Source: Eleginops maclovinus (taxonomy: Eukaryota; Chordata; Actinopteri; Perciformes; Eleginopidae). Taken from it: DNA of 64,000 bases. A program made the translations under genes and the position numbers. Below the pieces are notes generated by a model that saw only the letters and a program-made list of their open reading frames with translations, did no database searches and was not told where the DNA came from. Where the stretch lies: positions 17,211,293 through 17,275,292 of the forward strand of contig NC_086360.1 of assembly GCF_036324505.1 (NCBI RefSeq). The letters are read 5' to 3'. Of this stretch, positions 49,376-63,545 are shown piece after piece. Position 1 is the stretch's first letter; each line of letters starts with the position of its first letter.

Positions 49376-52134
49376 CAACAACTCCACACCAGAGAGGTAT
49401 GTACCATGCAGGGTAAAGAGAGGAAAGATGCTAAACTTGTGGCCTTCAGAGTTCCTGAAACCTGAAAGTCACATTCCACATCATCTTGACACTTCATAGG
49501 CTACTGAACAATCTGGGCTCCCTCTTTGTGAGTGACAAGCTTTGCACTGTGGGCTGTTGCCATGCACTTGTTAACCCTGCTCCTCTTTCCTTCTGCCATT
49601 CAAGGCACGGCTCACACTACAGCAATACTATGTTAAGAGCTATGCAAATAGCAATTTCAGACACCACAAGCAAGAGCGGGATATTTATGGAGAAGCCTCT
49701 GAGTTGCGTAGAAAAACATGTGTGGTTAAGGGGCTGACATCACGATAGAAATCGGAGAGGGCAGTACAAACTGCTTTTTTACAGGACCATTTCAACGGAA
49801 TTAAATAAAACATATTCAACATTTAGGGAAATTCGCTCATTAGTGAGGGTATATTAATATTGATTTGCTTTGTGATGTGCTTTGCATTTAGGGAAGACTG
49901 CAAGCAGAAGGGAATGCCCCTTGAGCATATGCTATTATTTTTACATTTAGATTCCAAGGCTCATCCTTTTTTTTTTTTTCATTCAATTTAATTTCTGTGA
50001 TTTTAGTTGGCAAGTTTAGTATTATTTTTTTAAAGAGATATATCAGTATAAACTACAACGTCATCAAATATCAAAATAAACAAATGTTTTCGTATTTTTA
50101 AATAACAATGAGTTTTGCATTAACCCTACAGAATTGGAAAATACAACATATTTCATCAGGTATGTTGTCATTAATAACCCCCTGCAGAATACCACGAACC
50201 AAAAATAAATGGGTTTCTGTTACATATCACCAAAACCATGGATTATGCATGACAAAATAAGTTATATGTTACCACTAACCTGAGGGTAAAAACAGAGTGG
50301 GAAGCACAGGTGAGCAATAACAGAAGAGGTGTGTGTTTTTTAAAACCTGCAAAAGTGTGCATGTGTGTGTCTATGCATGTGTGGGAGCCTTTGTCAGCGA
50401 GGGACAGCCAGACACCGACTCCTCCAGATGCAAGCACCTACGCTTCGCTCAGTCTCAAACTCCTCCGCTAATAAACTCCAATATTAATTGCCTCATCTTA
50501 ACTCAGGAATGTGGGTTTAACTCTTTCCTGCCCGTACAGGCTGCACTTGACAGCCTTCCCAGCCCAGGGCCGGGCTGCAGACTCACTCAGGCATGAGATG
50601 CTGGCTGTTCGTACATATACGGGGCATGTCCTACATGAGCAGACACATACAGAGCTGCTTGATAGTGAGGTGGCCTCTATCCCCGCGGGGCCGTAACAGG
50701 AAAACACAAGAGCAACCGGGATGATGTTTCCTGTAAACACCTTAGTGTTGCAGTGCAGGTGGTAGGGCGGCAGTGTGTGTTGGTGTGTATGTGTAGGTCC
50801 TACAAGACTTTTTTGATGTTTTTTTAACATTAGAGATGTTTGAATCTGTGTCTGACAAAAGAAAAAAAATCTCCAACAGAGTCAACGATTCTTTGTCAAA
50901 ATAATTTTCTCTTGACTCGGCTGTTCTGTGGAGCTTTCACTATATAGACAGCAACACCCCATCTCTTCAGATCTTACATACAGTAGTTTGTGGTCTTCCA
51001 CTTACATCATTATTCTCCACCCTACATCATTCTGTCAGTTGATGAAGAGGGAAGACCCAACTGCTGATTGATGTGATTTACTGCCTGACCTCAGAATATT
51101 AAATCATTAGGCACAGTTCCTGCTTTGAAGGAATCTTAATCCTGTTGACCAGATAGCAACACTACTGTCTGAAACAATTACCAGTGGCCGCTATGGCATA
51201 ACTGTGGGTACAAATCATAGACCGTTAGAAAAACATACAAGCATCATACGGGCCATCACTCAAAAGGTTCCAGACAGGGAAGTTTTTGAGCTTTGATTTG
51301 GGTGTGCTGCTTGTCCCTGTCATCTTGGTGGACCAGTGCAAGAGCCACAAAATCCAAAATAAGTTGAAGAACAGAAAGCCTTGGTGGAGCAGAAGTGGGA
51401 GAAATAAGTAGCAACCACAATCTCCTAAATCTCTATAAACAGAATCTGTAGGCAACAGGATAAGAGTTGGATATCAGAAGCCTCCTGGTTTCTACTTTAA
51501 TCTGAGCAGTATTGACAAATCAGGTTCTAACCGGCTTTGGTTTAATGCCTGTAAACAGTCCTTGTAGAGAGCAAAAGAGCTGAAACACATTGGCTAAAAT
51601 GCAATCTCCACACCATTCACCTTTAGTCGGATCAGGATTCTTTTAGCTTGGACACTTGCTGAAATCGGGTTGTATGTGTCATATCTCCAACTCATTGCTA
51701 CTATTGGCCCTCATATCCCCTGTTTTGTCTACAGGGAACCCAAAAATATAGCCTTTGTCCCTTAAATCCCAGATTGCAACTACCACAGCTGACTGCAACA
51801 GGAGAGAGACACCTGTCAATCAATGAAAGAAATCCATACTAAAAAACAAAACCAAGAAACTGTTTTGTGGAAAGCAATAATTCCTTATTTGAGATGGATG
51901 TTTGGAGTCAGCATAACCATATGCGGCTTTGCACTGGTTAGATCACTCTTTGTAGATTTTTATTCAAAGATGTAATATCCTAAACTCAATTAAGTCATCT
52001 TTTATAGTGTTCCCTGTGTTTCTCCTGCAAGGTATGATCATGACCAAATATTAAAACGCATGTGTTTGACGCATGTCAGCATGCGTGTAAATGAACAGAT
52101 TTAAAAGAAATTTCCACCATGGTACTAAACAAAC

Positions 52135-52136
<2 letters not shown>
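49376..52136. other. Non-coding spacer, 2.8 kb
   Basis: No gene recognised. T-run at 49968-49979. A moderately complex piece occurs at 50390-50700. Frames of 60-110 codons lack domains. Confidence 0.5.
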
Positions 52137-52192
<56 letters not shown>

Positions 52193-52246
52193 GGTGGGTG
52201 GGTGGGCTGGGTGGGTGGGTGGGTGAGGGTGGGTGGGTGCGTGTGT
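52137..52246 (+). repeat. (TG)n followed by (GGGT)n
   Basis: About 27 TG units (52137-52190) pass into a GGGT-rich tract (52190-52240) with at least ten G-triplets. The plus strand is a strong intramolecular G-quadruplex candidate next to a Z-DNA-prone array. Confidence 0.95.
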
Positions 52247-52249
52247 GCG

Positions 52250-52440
52250 TGCGTAAGGGCGCTTTCCTCCTTAATGAGTCATTAATCCGAAGACTAGCCA
52301 AGCAGGCAACAGATGCAGCCGCATACAACTTCTATGGGAACCGCACAGGTGGGAGGGGGAGGCTAGGCCGGAGAAGACGGGGGGAGGGGTGTTTAGATAA
52401 TTAAGGAACAAGTTCAAGAAATATTAAAAGGATTAGAGAT
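52250..52440. promoter_or_regulatory. Candidate conserved non-coding element
   Basis: Immediately after the GGGT tract: CCTTAATGAGTCATTAATCC, GCAGCCGCATACAAC, TTTAGATAATTAAGGAAC and AAAAGGATTAGAGATTAG, with GC-rich GGGAGGGGGAGGC between. TGAGTCAT is also an exact AP-1/MAF-type core. Function is inferred. Confidence 0.4.
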
Positions 52441-55400
52441 TAGTTATGGTGTATGGTTTTCTGTGCTGGAAATAGTGAGCATTAGTGTCATGATGCACAG
52501 ACAACAGCAGCGCTGTGTGGAATTTAATCGAATGCAAAAGGTCAAACAGAAATGACATATCACTTTTTTTTATCTTGTATCGTGCACATGTTTACACACA
52601 TGTATCCGACTTGAGAGAAGCGTGTGACCGTTTCACTCCAGATTTGTAAAAGCATGAAACAAGTGTACGGTGTGCATGAAACACCATTTCTGGTTGACAT
52701 TCTCCAAATCAACCAAATCCACCCTCAGGACCAAGCAGAGGAAAGATGCTTCCGGCCCTTATGCAGCAGAGAAAGTCATGATTAGGAACGTTATGATTCA
52801 GCTCGCACTCCCTCAGAGGTGTCAGCCAATCTGTGGGTTGGTGGCAGTGTGAATCAGGACTGTTGCAAACTCCCACTCCCACACTTTGAGACTGAAAATG
52901 TGTCTTTTGGATCAAAAGTAAGTGTGACTAGTAGGCTCGAGCTCTGAAGGAGAGTTATATGTGCCCTCTATGCAACTCAAACACATTTCAGAAAAACTGA
53001 AAAACATATCTTGTAAATAAACAGTGAAGCGATCATTTCTCTGAAGTAACAAGGACGAAAATTCTTCTAACAATGGCAAATAAATTAATTGTCTTCTATC
53101 TTTGACTTTGATATTATTTTATCATTAGGCCCTTAACTTTTACCAATCCATGAACCTAGCAAGTGAAGAAGCATTATCCCTACAGATCAATACATTTGTT
53201 ATTGTAATATTAGACCTGGAATTGCCATCATTTAGGTAAACAATCATATTTATACTTTCAGAGCTTGTTCATGCTCTAAGGCGCACAGTATGCAATATAT
53301 GTGTGGTTAGTGGGTCTATTTAGGTGTCAGGTGGATTGAATGTGTCCTTTGGAGAGGCTAGTGGTGTTAAACTGCAGGGTTGCAGCAGGGCAAGCTGCAA
53401 GAGCATGACTGATCTATTGAGAAGCATCAGTGTGAATGCAGCCCTGGCTCCAATCAATATTGCCTTATTTGTTTGTGTGCACGCATGTGTAAAATTGTTT
53501 GTTGTCTCTCTCTGTCTCTCTTTCAAGTTGTGCAAGTTAGGGCCTTACATTTAGGGAGCGATGGCAAAAAAAGGGCTGAGAGCAACGAGGGGTGGAATGG
53601 AGAGATAGTTGGCATTTCAATCCCACAGAGAGGCAAGCGAGCAGAGTATTCATAGAATGATCTCGGCCTCATTCACAAACACAAAAGCCACTTGCTCTTT
53701 CCTCAGTGACAAAGAGGCCAGCTTATTCTTTTGCATTTACCTGCTTAGCATCAGTATCATATTCCTGGTTTTATTCAGTGGCTGCTATCAAGTGGCCTCT
53801 CCTGTGCCTCTTGAAGAGTGAATGAGGATGAGCAGTCATGGTGCTGTAGCTGCTGCCAGGGGGAGCTTCACATTTTACATGCGAGGGGAACCATACCCAC
53901 ATGGTGGTCCCACCCCAGAACACACTGCATCAAGTGGCCAAGAGTGACTACAAACAAGCTTAGCTAAAGGTTTTCTGCAGGCCACTCTTTAACCATAAAC
54001 TGGATTAACACAAACACACATTATGTTGTAAAATTAATTTGTGCTACTTTACACACTTTTCTCTCATTTAATTGAACACCAACCCAGGGCTTCAATTAAG
54101 CCTTCCCGAATAAAGTGAATTTCAAGGACTTGAATGAATTCTTTGCTTTTGCCCGAGGCCCTTGTCTAACAGAGACTCATTCCTAGTAAGCAACATGAAT
54201 TCACATGTTCAGATGAGGTCATTTTAAAACAAAGGCCTTCTCAAGGCTACAGAACACTTTTAATAAAGGCACAAGGCAAACCTGAATAATGATCAAAGAC
54301 AACTGTCTGTGTTTATCCTTGCTGTGCGTAGTGCCATGTAAAGAAATAGGAAAAATATTGGTTTGAAATATTAAATAACTGTTTACATTTTACAAAACAA
54401 CTTGGGATATTGCTAATGGTTTTGACAAGAGTTACATTAGTATAAAAATAATGAAATGTTTGATTTAGCTCCTTTTATTGAGATATTCATTAAATATTAC
54501 CTCGAGGTTACTAAATAGGGCTACACTTTATCCCACACCGTTTAAAGAGCACGGTTTGAGTTACATTAGTTCTAACGTTTTAAAGTTTGTGGTCTGGAGT
54601 GCAAACGTGTTCATCAAAATGACCTACAACTTGAATCACTGCCATGTAACTGTGTATAACATTAGAAATTGTTTTTATTTCAACTTATGAAGTGTAGCAT
54701 CATAACAGCTGAACTATGAGAAATAAATCCATGCTGCTAATACTGCCTGCAAATAAAGATAGAAACAAAAAAAAAGCAACAGACATAAGGAATAACTGTG
54801 TGCTGCCTACACATGCACTCAAATACACTCATACCAAGCGGACTGTTATTTCAGTAGAAGTGCCGCCCTGATGACAGCCCCATGATGAGAAAGGCTCAGT
54901 GGTGTAGAGCACATGACAGTCAAAGGTAGCGTCCTGTCATTCAGCCGCTGTTACAGTGGGATGCCAGGGCAAGGAGATGGTAGTTTTTGAACTCTGGAAA
55001 ATCATGTTGAAACATGAACCCGGCCCCCAGGAGAGCAGCCCACAGAGAAAAAACAGGTGTCCTGCACATGATGCGACTGGTGGTAGGCTGGGGGGGCATC
55101 ACCCCCGTTTCTCTTCATCATGCAATGTCACTGGGCTCATGAGCCAATTTTCCCTCAGGAATAGCTGTGAGTTGTCGGGACGCAGTGTTCTGATGAAATA
55201 ACACCTACACCCTATCCATCCTATGAACTCCAGTCCCAACAGAGAGTTGCCGTGACTAACCTTTAAAGTGGAACCATTTGAAGGCCACATTTTTTGTATT
55301 TTGTCAAAAAGCAATGCCTTGAGCATGTGACGCAACTGTATCCTATTTTATGTTAACTTATATGCTAACCCAAGCAGATATAACAGAACACAGCAGCCCC

Positions 55401-55469
55401 GCAGGCCAAGGTAGTGCAACATAGTGCTGTCAGCCACTCTGCTGTTTGCTTGTCTCTGATGGAGAAGAC
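52441..55469. other. Non-coding spacer, 3 kb
   Basis: No gene recognised. It includes AT-rich unique DNA and a moderately complex piece at 54860-55200 (GATGACAGCCCCATGATGAG and following). Small frames show no domains. Confidence 0.5.
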
Positions 55470-55489
55470 AGGTCAAAGGTCAAAGGTCA
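55470..55489 (+). promoter_or_regulatory. Triple AGGTCA direct repeat (DR1-DR1)
   Basis: Three exact AGGTCA hexamers at 55470-55475, 55477-55482 and 55484-55489 are each separated by a single A. A fourth half-site in the opposite direction (TGACCT) is at 55519-55524. DR1 arrays are recognised by RXR-containing dimers, HNF4 and COUP-TF/NR2F receptors. The perfection and triplication make this the best single binding-site candidate in the window. An alternative is simple 7-bp slippage (AGGTCAA)3. Confidence 0.6.
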
Positions 55490-55524
55490 GGGTTGGGCAC
55501 ACACAGAGGAGCGCTCCCTGACCT

Positions 55525-55969
55525 GCGCACACATGGCCTCTCACCTTATCCACGTCACGGTAATACAAACAGCACACAACCTTACTGAAACATTCAGTGG
55601 CTATGAGAGAAGTATTTCTGAGAATGATGAGGAGCATCTATTATTGGCGTAGTGGTTCGACCTTGCACCTGTTCGCCGTGGCATTAATGGAATGGGGGGG
55701 GTAGCTGTTCATGTGAGCGGCTGGCTATGCACCCTTGTGCTTTTTCCTTTTTATATCGGTGTGTATTTCACATCAGTGCATCTTGACATTGTATTGTTGA
55801 GTGCACTCATGCTGTACAGTATGTTTTTATATGTCCGTGCCTCCTTACTTATGCGCTTCCGTGTGTGGTCTTGGGAGATAAATGTGTGTGTGTACTGTAT
55901 GTGTGTCGTGCTCCCCCATCGGTAAAGCTTCGCCCCCCCCACAGGGACAATGCAATCAGACGTCACCAC
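55525..55969. other. Non-coding spacer
   Basis: Contains a G8 run near 55694 and a C8 run near 55933; TG-rich words at 55880-55910. No gene seen. Confidence 0.5.
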
Positions 55970-56110
55970 AGGAACCTGATATAATGATCGCTGTGGAGTG
56001 TGCTAATTAAGGCTGAATAGAGCTCATAAGCGCGGCCCTTTTGCCAACAAATCAGAGGACAGCACAGCACACAGGCATTTGTCAATGAGTCAAGGCAGGG
56101 TCACCCACTC
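55970..56110. promoter_or_regulatory. Candidate conserved non-coding element
   Basis: Short complex block: CTGATATAATGATCGCTG, GTGCTAATTAAGGC, CATAAGCGCGGCCC, CAACAAATCAGAGG and GTCAATGAGTCAAGG. ATTA core plus retained CpGs and no repeat. Function is inferred. Confidence 0.38.
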
Positions 56111-57349
56111 ACAAAATCAAAATCATTCTAAGGAAAGCGCACTGGCACCTCCAGACACATGTGCAGCGTTAGAGAATACATGCTCCTTTATTATGGCTGT
56201 AAACAGCATGACAAGGCGTATGACTTTGAGGAAATCATGTCCTTATTCAAGTGCCCGTAAGCTGTTTTCACTCCCTGCTGCAGTAAACAGTGTCATTATT
56301 TATATCACCACTGCCTATGAGGGTGTGTGCATACACTGAGCAAGCACAACACTCGCTGATGGCAGCACACAAATTCAAACACACACTTATACACAAGCGC
56401 TGGTCTCCTTTGAGATGTCAGCGATCTGCTCACGGTTTGGTGAAGCCATTGTTCAGAATGGCTCATATTCTTTAAAAGGGGGGGGGGCCTTTTGTTGTTG
56501 TAAACAGCATGAATTTTTAATCCAGCCCAAGATTCTGGGTAATGAATGTGTCTCGGCAGCCAGTCTCTCTGGGGAGGGAGGCCCCTGGCTCCTGTTGCTA
56601 AGTTTCAGCAATGCCTGAGTTCTGGGGGAATCACACAACCACCGACATAAATACAACAAAACCCTGTAACACTTAATCCAAAGAACATACATTTATAAAT
56701 GTACATAACAATATATAGTATATAATGTACTATGAATTAAATAAAAAACTATAAGGACACACACTGGGGCACAATTGCAAAAACAGCGAGTTATCCACAG
56801 AGAGACAGCAACCCTTTTCAATTAATTTACTCCCTTTCTATTAAGTCTCTTCTCCTAGCCAAGGTGATTGGAGTAGTGGTTCTATGTTTTCCTTTTTCCA
56901 GCTTGCTTTTTTCTCCTCAGAGGATCCATATCTTCGATTCTGCAGCCAGAGGCTGTCACTCATTTTATTAGTCTAAAGCTTGCTCGTTCAATAGAGTCAA
57001 TTCCAAGTCTCGGACATTGACCTAAAGGAGTTCCTCCTCAACACCCTGCCCCAAATCAACCACATCCTCCACAGACATTTTCCTTCATCAAGCACTAAAC
57101 AGTAAAATGCTCTAAAACTCCCCCCAAACAACTCACCCTGACCTCACAGCTTCAGCTAGAGCAACTTGTTTATTTGCATTTTTCAGTGAGGTTGCTGATG
57201 CTCTCAGATTGCACATAATGACTGTGTGCACGCTTTGACAAAAGCATGCCTGTAGTTAAAAGCTAAAGCTCTACAATGGAATTTCTCATTTATGCCTTGC
57301 GCTATTCCTGACACATTAACCGCGTCTCATCTACGCCTGCAGAGAGAAA
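56111..57349. other. Non-coding spacer with G10 run
   Basis: G10 homopolymer at 56478-56487. The rest is unique, mostly AT-rich sequence. No gene recognised. Confidence 0.5.
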
Positions 57350-57745
57350 CAGCAGTTGTGTGATCTTGCGTCTGAAAATAGATCTGCTCCCATTGGAGCC
57401 TCTCCTGTCATAGAGGAAAGCTTCAATAAAACTGAGAGATGTATACAATATGTCAAAGGGTTAAATCAAAGTGTAGCTTTTTTAAGTAAAAAAGCGGTGG
57501 AATTTTCCCCTGCCTTCTTTTTTTCAGTCTTCCCTCCCAAAGCGATTAAATTGCTGATTGATTTTTGTATCTCAGCTCGATTTCTTGCCCACACTCTCCG
57601 TCTCTTGCCATTGATCCTCACAAGGCTGCTGACTCCAAAGTCAGAGGACCCATCCTCTCTGGCCTCCGGAAATGAACTTGTTAGATGGGCTGTGCGATTT
57701 ATTGCTCATGAGGCCGGGGTGTCTCTGTGTGAACGTCTATAGGGG
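57350..57745. promoter_or_regulatory. Candidate conserved non-coding element beside TG repeat
   Basis: Repeat-free block with CCCAAAGCGATTAAATTGC, TGATTGATTTTTG, CTCAGCTCGATTTC, GCGATTTATTGCTCATG and retained CpGs. A 128-codon plus frame spans it (57356-57742), but it has no domain I recognise and begins and ends without splice or start context, so non-coding is preferred. As with 6065-6360, a long dinucleotide array abuts its right edge. Confidence 0.35.
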
Positions 57746-58462
<717 letters not shown>

Positions 58463-58529
58463 GAGGAGAAGAGAGGAGAGGAGAGGAGAGGAGAGGAGAG
58501 GAGAGGAGAGGAGAGGAGAGGAGAGGAGG
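58463..58529 (+). repeat. (GAGAG)n pentanucleotide repeat
   Basis: About eleven to twelve copies of a GGAGA/GAGAG unit forming an unbroken purine strand of more than 60 bp. Such mirror-symmetric polypurine DNA can form a triplex (H-DNA). The 97-codon frame through it is an artefact. Confidence 0.95.
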
Positions 58530-59219
58530 AACGCACTCTGCACCTCATCTCTCCCTAGAGGCAGATGCAGTGCAAAGGCACCATAAAGGGCCTTGGCACT
58601 ACTTTAAAGGGTGCTCCGAGAGAATGAGCTTACTTATCTCTCTCAACTTTACTCTCCTCTCTCCAGTGTGCTTTGGCTCTTCTCAATCCTTTTGTTTTAG
58701 GCCGCCGAACATTTTTTGTACTTGGTACTGTGGCATTTAATTTGATGTAAGTGCCAGCTTCTGTTATTGGTTTATAGTTCTGCAGAAACCAACCTTGCAT
58801 AACTTACCCAGACCTCAAATAGTAGCAATGTCTTACATTATCTGACAAACTAAAGGCATTTTGTGTCAGTGGGATGGGAATGATTTAGTGATAATGATGA
58901 AGTGTGTGCCCTAGCAAGAGGTAAACGATGTATAAACACAAAAAACAAACAAACACTATGGAAGGGCTCGATGATTATTATCCATAAGGACATGTGTGCC
59001 AGGTAGTCAATAAGTCACGCACAAGCGTTGTCTCATGAATTCTCAGAGGTCACTGTGCATCAGTGTAAATCATTCAGCTTCGATGTACCCCAGGTCTTTA
59101 TTTCATTAGAGGACATATGCTCTGCTTGTTCCCACTGCCTCTCTTCATGGCCGACCTCAGGCCTTTAGCCCTGCCCAGACACACTGTTGCTAAGGTCCAC
59201 ATGGTCAAGTCACACCGGG
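58530..59219. other. Non-coding spacer
   Basis: Unique sequence with no recognised gene; complexity rises towards 59100. Confidence 0.5.
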
Positions 59220-59300
59220 GGTAATAAGTACTTAATTTAGGAGCGGGGAGGCGGGCCATGGTCGGCATTTATTGGTGTTGATGCCGAGCAGACTTCAAAA
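59220..59300. promoter_or_regulatory. Candidate conserved non-coding element with small hairpin
   Basis: GTAATAAGTACTTAATTTAG is followed by GGAGGCGGGCCATGG and an exact 7-bp inverted repeat, TCGGCAT (59262-59268) and ATGCCGA (59281-59287), with a 12-base loop. Unique and CpG-retaining. Function is inferred. Confidence 0.35.
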
Positions 59301-59305
59301 AGCCA

Positions 59306-59668
59306 CTAGCCCCATAATTTATCTGTCTCCACGGACCCTGAATGTTTCAGGAACAGAGCGAGGAAGACATAGAGTAAATGAGTGGGAAAGAGGAAGAGAG
59401 AGAGTTTGTGTCTGTCTTTTAGTGGGTGTTTAATACTGCTTGGCTGTTGACTTTGGTGTACTGATTCTTTGATGTCAGTAACACGATCATCAAGGATCTT
59501 TTCCCCAACCCCCTGCAGTAGTTTTGCACAGGCAGCCACGCGTTTCCCCCTCACAAACTCATCCAAGTTGAACTTGGCTGTCCAAATCATCTGCCGCTGG
59601 TAGCACTCACATGGGATACCCAAGCTGAAAGTGTACACTCGAAAAAAAAGATCATTTGGAATAAACAA
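59306..59668 (-). pseudogene. Protein-like reading frame, possible exon or gene remnant
   Basis: An uninterrupted 120-codon frame on the minus strand. Unlike most frames here it is not low complexity, and its central part (about residues 16-70, with the words WTAKFNLDEF and KLLQGVGEKILDDRV) has an amphipathic, protein-like make-up. A splice-acceptor-like sequence, a T-run then CACTTTCAG, ends at 59625, placing a possible exon start at 59624 in phase 0. No convincing donor was found downstream and the C-terminal part (after about residue 85) looks non-coding. I do not recognise the family. It could be an exon, a decayed pseudogene, or a chance frame. Confidence 0.25.
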
Positions 59669-61684
<2,016 letters not shown>

Positions 61685-61800
61685 CTCTGACCCTTCTCCT
61701 CTCCTCACCTCCCCCCCATTGCCTCTTCTCAACCCCTCCACCACCACCTTTCCTCTCCATCTGTCTCCTTCCCTCTCTCCTCTTCCTCTCCTCCCCTCGT
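61685..61800. repeat. Pyrimidine-rich low-complexity tract
   Basis: C/T-rich for more than 100 bp (CTTCTCCTCTCCTCACC and similar); the minus-strand frame through it is an artefact. Confidence 0.8.
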
Positions 61801-61999
61801 CCTGGCTGCCCATCATTTCCATGTCTCTTCGGCAGTGGGCCTAATCCAAACAGATTGTCTAACTGTTTCAAAAACATACTCCCTTTCTCAGCCCCCTCTG
61901 CTCCCCCTCTCTGTCCTGTGTTCATCCCAGGGAACAGACTCTCTCTTTCATAGTGGAGGAGGTGCTGGTGTCAGTCTGGCCTAGGTTAGCAGGTTACTG

Positions 62000-62500
62000 C
62001 TGCACAGAACCATTCCGGGAGGAATAAGCAAGCTAGGCCCCAAAGCACTTTGGCAGATCCCCATTTAATACTCAATCCTGACACATTACACGCCATCCAA
62101 CCCTCTCCCTCTCCCCCCACATCCCTACTAGGTCTGTATAGGAATGGCCACAGCTGGCTACATAGGCCCACTGTGTGTGTGGTTCAAAGCCCATTGTCCC
62201 AGGCATATTGTCCTGCCCTGCCACCCTAGTCCACAGGCTAGTGCTGGGCCAGGGAAAGCCTTTGGGGGGAGAGCCCCAGTAGGGGTCCTGGGAGCTGGGA
62301 GGTATCCCAGGAGACCCCCAGGCCTCCCACTGGGTTTCTGCCTACATCAGAGGCTCCCCCTGCCGCTGCCTGCTGAACTCCTGCATACTGTGTTTTGTTT
62401 AGAAGGAAGCTCTATCCCTATTACCATAATTGAATTAAAAGGATTAACATGGTTCCAGTGTTGCTCACATCTGTGTTCTCTATGATTCCACCTCTCGCCC
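62000..62500. promoter_or_regulatory. Candidate conserved non-coding element, GC-rich core
   Basis: Complex block with GGCAGATCCCCATTTAATAC, GGAATGGCCACAGCTGG, GTTTTGTTTAGAAGG and CCATAATTGAATTAAAAGG. Its centre (62220-62340) is GC-rich and includes an exact 7-bp inverted repeat, CCTGGGA (62287-62293) and TCCCAGG (62305-62311). A 113-codon plus frame crosses it but has no domain. Function is inferred. Confidence 0.4.
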
Positions 62501-63071
<571 letters not shown>

Positions 63072-63322
63072 CATCTAGGTCCTGACAGACACTTTGATTT
63101 ATGTCTAGCCACCAACAAAAAAAGAGAACAAAATCAATTGGCTATTACCGCACTTAGCACTGGGCTGTCACCACCTGGGAGTAGGGTGTTGAAAATAAAA
63201 GACAGAGTCCATACAACTCTTCCATGCCACTCCATAAACTCATTCCCACTGGGGAGACACAGATCAGTGCTCAATCTCCATATACACAGCTAGTCCCCAC
63301 TCTGAGTGTTTGGTACACTTGG

Positions 63323-63545
63323 GTTCAGGGGTGGCGGTAGCTCAGAGGTCAGAGTAGCTGCCTTTTGACTGAAGTGCCAAAGGCTGAATTTGCGGGAACG
63401 GGTGAAAACTGTGGGTTGAGAAAGCAACAACATGCCCTTGAACAAGGCTACTGTGGTTGTACTGGAAAGTTTGCAGGTGTGCCTGTTTACAACTGTGAGA
63501 ATCATATATTCAACAATAAAAACATGTGATATCTGAAAAAAAAGT
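63323..63545 (+). mobile_element. Degenerate tRNA-derived SINE-like remnant
   Basis: TAGCTCAGAGG (63338-63348) fits the RNA polymerase III A-box TRGYNNANNGG. About 50 bp later GGCTGAATTTGCGGG is a poor B-box-like match. CCCTTGAACAAGGC resembles the CCTTGAGCAAG word found in the bodies of common teleost tRNA-like repeats. The right end is A-rich (CAATAAAAACATG, then an A8 run near 63537). The copy is heavily mutated. A repeat-library alignment would confirm or reject it. Confidence 0.42.

Noticed and set aside
53846..53862. CTCF-like word (GCTGCCAGGGGGAGC)
   Set aside because: Only a partial match to the CTCF core; not distinguishable from chance without a matrix score or binding data.
54738..54749. 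TAATACTGCCTG, identical to the first 12 bases of the miR-200b/c mature sequence
   Set aside because: The following bases diverge and the upstream sequence does not provide a complementary arm, so no precursor hairpin is formed.
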